A stretch of 33,316 nucleotides of DNA, taken from the NCBI GenBank assembly GCA_025964435.1, contig JAOPYV010000052.1, forward strand, positions 1 to 33,316, in the 5' to 3' direction. Numbering within the stretch: position 1 is the stretch's first letter; each line of letters begins with the position of its first letter. Shown piece after piece: positions 29,883 to 33,316 of the stretch. The position numbers and the translations under genes are program-made. The notes under the pieces are model-generated. The model did no database searches. It saw only the letters and a program-made list of their open reading frames with translations, and was not told the DNA's origin. The DNA is from Thermoleophilia bacterium. Its GTDB lineage: Bacteria; Actinomycetota; Thermoleophilia; Gaiellales; SKUG01.

Positions 29883-32222
29883 TCAGGCTCCCTGCTCCGC
29901 GAGCTGCGCTGCGGCAACCGGCCGCACCGTGCTGGCGTGCCAGCCAGTATGTCCCGGCGTCAGGCCGGGGGTGCCGGCATGCACCCGCGCGACGCCCGGG
30001 GCGATGCGCGTGCTCGTGCCGATCGTGACCGCGACGTCGCGACCATTGATCGTGATCGTCGCTGCAGCGCCGCGCGCGAGGCCGCGTGCGCGGGCGTCGG
30101 TGCGGTTGAGCAGCAGCTTCGCCTCGTCGCGCAGGAAGCCCATGGCTTCGCTGTGGGCGACTTCGGCGGCGTCGTAGAGGAAGGGTGCGACGTAGATCGC
30201 GAGCTCGTCGGTACCGGGCGTGACGGCGGCGGCTGCGCGCTGCGGTGCAGGCGTGCCACCGGAGACGCCGAGGATGCCCTCGGCCGGGATGTCACCGTGG
30301 CCGGTGGCCGGGAAGCGGTCGGGATTGGCGGCTGCGAGGCGGCGGAAGGCACCGGCGGCATGGCCGACCGCGCCCGGGTTGCCGAAGCGACGGGCGAGCC
30401 CGGCGATCCACTGCAGCGGCGACTTCACGGGCGGCTCGACGCCGACGGTGAGGCGCTGCAGGCGACCTTCGAGGTTGACCAGCGTGCCGTCCTGCTCGCC
30501 CGTCCATGCGCCCGGGATGACCAGGTCGGCGGTGGCGTGCAGCGCGGAGGGCAGCGTATCGATCGCAGCGGTCCAGGTGGCGGCGGCGCCCTTCCAGGCG
30601 GCCTCCGTCACGAAGCGCAGCGGGTCGACGCCGACGTAGATGACGCCGCCGTCGTGGCGCAGGATCTCATCCCAGCTCGCGGCGGCCTCGATGTCGAGCG
30701 CGGCGAGGCCACGTGCGTTCGGGGCCGACGGGATGGCGAGGAAGCCGCTGCCCGCACGCGGGAAGCTGAAGGTGGTCGCGAGGCGCTCGAGGGCCGCGTC
30801 GGAGAGCTCGCCGTCGCGGTAGACGATCACGCCGGGCTCTTCCATCGCGCCCGAGGAGCCAGCGACCTTCGCGATGCGGTCGGCGAAGCCGATCGCCCAC
30901 GCGTCGAGGCCGCCGGGGGCGACGTGCTCGAGGTGTGCGCCGGCCTGCTCGAGGCGCGTGCCACCGATACCGGCTGCCGTCACGCTTGCACCGTTCTTGC
31001 GCGCGGTGCGCACCCACAGGTCGAGCGCAGGGGCGTCGTCGAGCAGGTCCGTGTCGCCCACGACGAGCACGTGGCGCGCTGCGCCGAGGTCGGCGATCGT
31101 CGCGCTGGACGCGGGAGCTGCGGCGCTGGCGCCGGGCACGGCGACGACGCGGCCACCGGTTAGGGCAGCGAGCTGCTGGATGGAGAAGGCGGTCTCGAGC
31201 GTCTCGGTGCCGGAGAGGACCCACAGCTCACGCGCGGATGCGGCGGGCTCGGATTCGTCGGCTTCCTGCGCGGCGTCGCGCGCGGCGACGTCGCTGGCGG
31301 CCGGGGCGGCGATGCGGTCATGGAGCCACTCGAGCGCGACTTCCATGCTGGCGTCGACGAGCACCTCGCTGGAGCGCAGCTGCGGCAGGCGGATACGCGA
31401 GGGGCCGTACATCGAGGTGTAGGCAAAGCGGGTGCGGTCGTCGATCCAGCCGACGTCGACAGCGTCGTTGCGGCGGCTGATCACGCGCACGACCTCATCC
31501 TCGCGGACGGTGTTGTACGTGTTGGAGCCGACGGGATCCCAGCCGGCGATCGACGGGTGGTCGGGCGCTTCCCACGGACGGGCGCGGAAGCGGTACTGGG
31601 TCGAGGTGAGCGCGCCCACGGGGCACAGCTCGATGACGTTGCCGGAGTGGGTGCCTTCCCACGGGCGGCCCTCGAAGGTGGCGATGACGCTGTTGGCGCC
31701 GCGCTGGCGCGCGACCAGCTGCAGGTCCTCGCTGACCTCTTCGCTGAAGCGGGTGCAGCGGTAGCAGAGGATGCAGCGCTCGCGGTCGAGCGCGATCAGC
31801 GGTGAGACCGGGATCGGCTTGTCATTGACGCGCTTGAGCTCCTGGAAGCGCGATGCGCCGGGTCCCCAGCGGAAGGCGTGGTCCTGGAGCGGGCACTCGC
31901 CGCCCTTGTCGCAGACGGGGCAGTCGAGCGGATGGTTGACGAGCAGGAACTCGAGCACCGCTTCCTGCGCCTCGCGGGCACGGGCCGACTGGGTCGAGAC
32001 GACCATGCCGGGACGCACGCCGGTCGCGCACGCGGCCTGCAGCTTCGGCACGCCCTCGATCTCGACGAGGCACATGCGGCAGGCGCCGACGGGCGGTCCG
32101 ATGCGCGGCTCGTAACAGAAGACGGGGATCTCGACGCCGAGCTCGGCGGCTGCCTCGACGAGGCCGATGCCTGCCGGCACGGTGACCTCGCGGCCATCGA
32201 TGGTGAGGGTGACGCTGCTCAT
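29883..32222 (-). CDS. nuoG: NADH-quinone oxidoreductase subunit G
   Basis: The ATG at 32222 overlaps the nuoF stop (ATGA) and gives 779 aa; the longer ORF is rejected. Fe-S ligands are in order: [2Fe-2S] C36, C48, C51, C65; His-Cys [4Fe-4S] H97, C101, C104, C110; [4Fe-4S] C150, C153, C156, C200. No further Cys occurs after C200, so the extra N7 cluster of some bacterial NuoG proteins is absent. The remainder is a degenerate molybdopterin-oxidoreductase-like domain rich in Ala and Gly, with no cofactor motif expected in complex I. Confidence 0.96.
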   Translation of the reverse strand: MSSVTLTIDGREVTVPAGIGLVEAAAELGVEIPVFCYEPRIGPPVGACRMCLVEIEGVPKLQAACATGVRPGMVVSTQSARAREAQEAVLEFLLVNHPLDCPVCDKGGECPLQDHAFRWGPGASRFQELKRVNDKPIPVSPLIALDRERCILCYRCTRFSEEVSEDLQLVARQRGANSVIATFEGRPWEGTHSGNVIELCPVGALTSTQYRFRARPWEAPDHPSIAGWDPVGSNTYNTVREDEVVRVISRRNDAVDVGWIDDRTRFAYTSMYGPSRIRLPQLRSSEVLVDASMEVALEWLHDRIAAPAASDVAARDAAQEADESEPAASARELWVLSGTETLETAFSIQQLAALTGGRVVAVPGASAAAPASSATIADLGAARHVLVVGDTDLLDDAPALDLWVRTARKNGASVTAAGIGGTRLEQAGAHLEHVAPGGLDAWAIGFADRIAKVAGSSGAMEEPGVIVYRDGELSDAALERLATTFSFPRAGSGFLAIPSAPNARGLAALDIEAAASWDEILRHDGGVIYVGVDPLRFVTEAAWKGAAATWTAAIDTLPSALHATADLVIPGAWTGEQDGTLVNLEGRLQRLTVGVEPPVKSPLQWIAGLARRFGNPGAVGHAAGAFRRLAAANPDRFPATGHGDIPAEGILGVSGGTPAPQRAAAAVTPGTDELAIYVAPFLYDAAEVAHSEAMGFLRDEAKLLLNRTDARARGLARGAAATITINGRDVAVTIGTSTRIAPGVARVHAGTPGLTPGHTGWHASTVRPVAAAQLAEQGA

Positions 32223-33316
32223 GCTGGCAGGCCTCCGGGAGCGCCGAGGTCGGGCTCGTTCGGGGCGGAATCGGTCAGGCTCGCCATCGGCTTGAAGCTG
32301 CCGCGGGAGAGGGTGCCGGCCCAGGTGACACCGGGCTTGGAGACGCCGGCCGACTTGAAGGCGCGCTCGGCGATGTCGCTGAGCGAGGACGTCGAGGGCG
32401 GCTCGAAGCCAGGCTCGAGGTAGCGGTCGAAGTCGGAGCGGAAGGCGGCGATGTAGCTGTTGACGGCCATCGCCATCGAATCGCCGAGCGGGCACAGGCA
32501 GTTGCCGTTGATGCGGTCGCCGATGCGAACGATCTCATCGATGTCGCCCGGCTTGCCGGCGCCACCAACGAGGCGCGTCAGCATGTCGACGGTCCACTTC
32601 GTGCCCTCGCGGCACGGCGTGCACTTGCCACAGCTCTCGTGGCGGTAGAACTCCGCGACCCGCAGCGCCATCTGCGCCATACAGGTCTGGTCGTCGATCA
32701 CGATCAGCGAGCCGGAGCCGAACATCGTGCCGGCGGCTGCCATCGAGTCGTAGTCCAGCTTGATGTCGAGCATGTCGGGGCCTGCGAGCACCGGGGTGGA
32801 CGAGCCGCCCGGGATGATCGCCTTGAGCGTGCGGCCGTTCGGGATGCCGCCGCCGAGCTCCTCGACGAGCGTGCGGATCGAGTGACCGATCTCCATCTCG
32901 TAGTTGCCCGGGCGCACGACGTGGCCGGAGAGCGACATCATGCGCGTGCCGGTGCCGGTCTTCTCCACGCCGGTCGTCGCGTACTGCGCGCCGCCCATGG
33001 CGAGGATGCGCGGCAGCGTGGCCAGCGTCTCGACGTTGTTGACCAGGGTCGGGCTCTCGTAGAGGCCGCTGACTGCCGGGAACGGCGGCTTCACCGTCGG
33101 CTGGCCGCGGTAGCCGTTGAGCGAGCTGAGCAGCGCGGTCTCTTCGCCACAGATGTAGGCGCCGGCGCCGCGATGCACGATGACCTCGCAGTCCCAGCCG
33201 CTGCCACCGACGTTCTCGCCGACGAGGCCCTTGGCGCGGGCCTGCTCGACGGCGTCCATGAGCACGAGCGCAGGCTCGTAGTACTCACCGCGGATGTAGA
33301 TGAAGGCGTAGTTGGC
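32219..33316 (-). CDS. nuoF: NADH-quinone oxidoreductase subunit F (5' end outside window)
   Basis: The frame is open to the right edge (365 codons visible; roughly 70-80 N-terminal residues are missing). AYICGEETALLSSLNGYRGQP is part of the FMN/NADH binding region, and SCGKCTPCREGT supplies three Cys of cluster N3, the fourth being in NCLCPLGDS. The C-terminus is longer than the core family, with a 50-residue Ser/Pro/Gly tail. It is the entry point of electrons from NADH. Its stop overlaps the nuoG start by 4 bp; the operon continues upstream outside the window. Confidence 0.97.
   Translation of the reverse strand, partial: ANYAFIYIRGEYYEPALVLMDAVEQARAKGLVGENVGGSGWDCEVIVHRGAGAYICGEETALLSSLNGYRGQPTVKPPFPAVSGLYESPTLVNNVETLATLPRILAMGGAQYATTGVEKTGTGTRMMSLSGHVVRPGNYEMEIGHSIRTLVEELGGGIPNGRTLKAIIPGGSSTPVLAGPDMLDIKLDYDSMAAAGTMFGSGSLIVIDDQTCMAQMALRVAEFYRHESCGKCTPCREGTKWTVDMLTRLVGGAGKPGDIDEIVRIGDRINGNCLCPLGDSMAMAVNSYIAAFRSDFDRYLEPGFEPPSTSSLSDIAERAFKSAGVSKPGVTWAGTLSRGSFKPMASLTDSAPNEPDLGAPGGLPA

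Overview
The window is GC-rich bacterial chromosome with the look of a deep-branching actinobacterium, probably class Thermoleophilia (Solirubrobacterales-like). This is inferred from the codon and GC profile, the complete 4-bp-overlapping nuo operon, a Tat-linked ferritin-like protein, a decapeptide-repeat secreted protein, an AhbA-AhbB fusion and widespread leaderless starts. No plasmid, phage, IS or CRISPR signature is visible, and no stretch of more than 300 bases lacks a gene.

Left part (1-7.7 kb): the end of a small membrane protein; tRNA-Ser(GGA), tRNA-Ser(CGA) and tRNA-Ser(GCT) on the minus strand; a HELTH-motif putative metallopeptidase; uracil-DNA glycosylase (ung); a secreted protein built from about 45 ten-residue repeats; a bolA-grxD pair (Fe-S cluster handling); a membrane-anchored alpha/beta hydrolase; and DNA polymerase IV (dinB).

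Middle (7.7-16.6 kb): a translationally coupled GNAT-VOC-2H phosphoesterase operon; a small membrane protein; an acidic Ala/Asp-repeat membrane protein followed by a methyltransferase; tRNA-Ser(TGA), a class-3-type O-methyltransferase and an intradiol-dioxygenase-like lipoprotein; two coupled membrane proteins preceded by a possible 9-codon leaderless leader ORF; a pentapeptide-repeat protein; a zinc-ribbon protein; a RibD/DHFR-like reductase; a nitroreductase; and a ferritin-like protein with a degenerate Tat signal.

Right part (16.7-33.3 kb): tatA-tatC; serS; a c-type cytochrome lipoprotein divergent from an AhbA-AhbB-like siroheme decarboxylase fusion; a helical protein of unknown function; and then the minus-strand nuo operon F-G-H-I-J-K-L-M-N. 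nuoF runs off the right edge. The nuo genes are joined mostly by 4-bp stop/start overlaps and encode proton-pumping complex I.

Three themes cut across the window. All four tRNA-Ser species and their synthetase lie within 19 kb. At about ten genes a TANNNT-like -10 box sits only 6-8 nt before the start codon, which suggests leaderless mRNAs. Many convergent gene ends carry short hairpins with the stop codon inside them.
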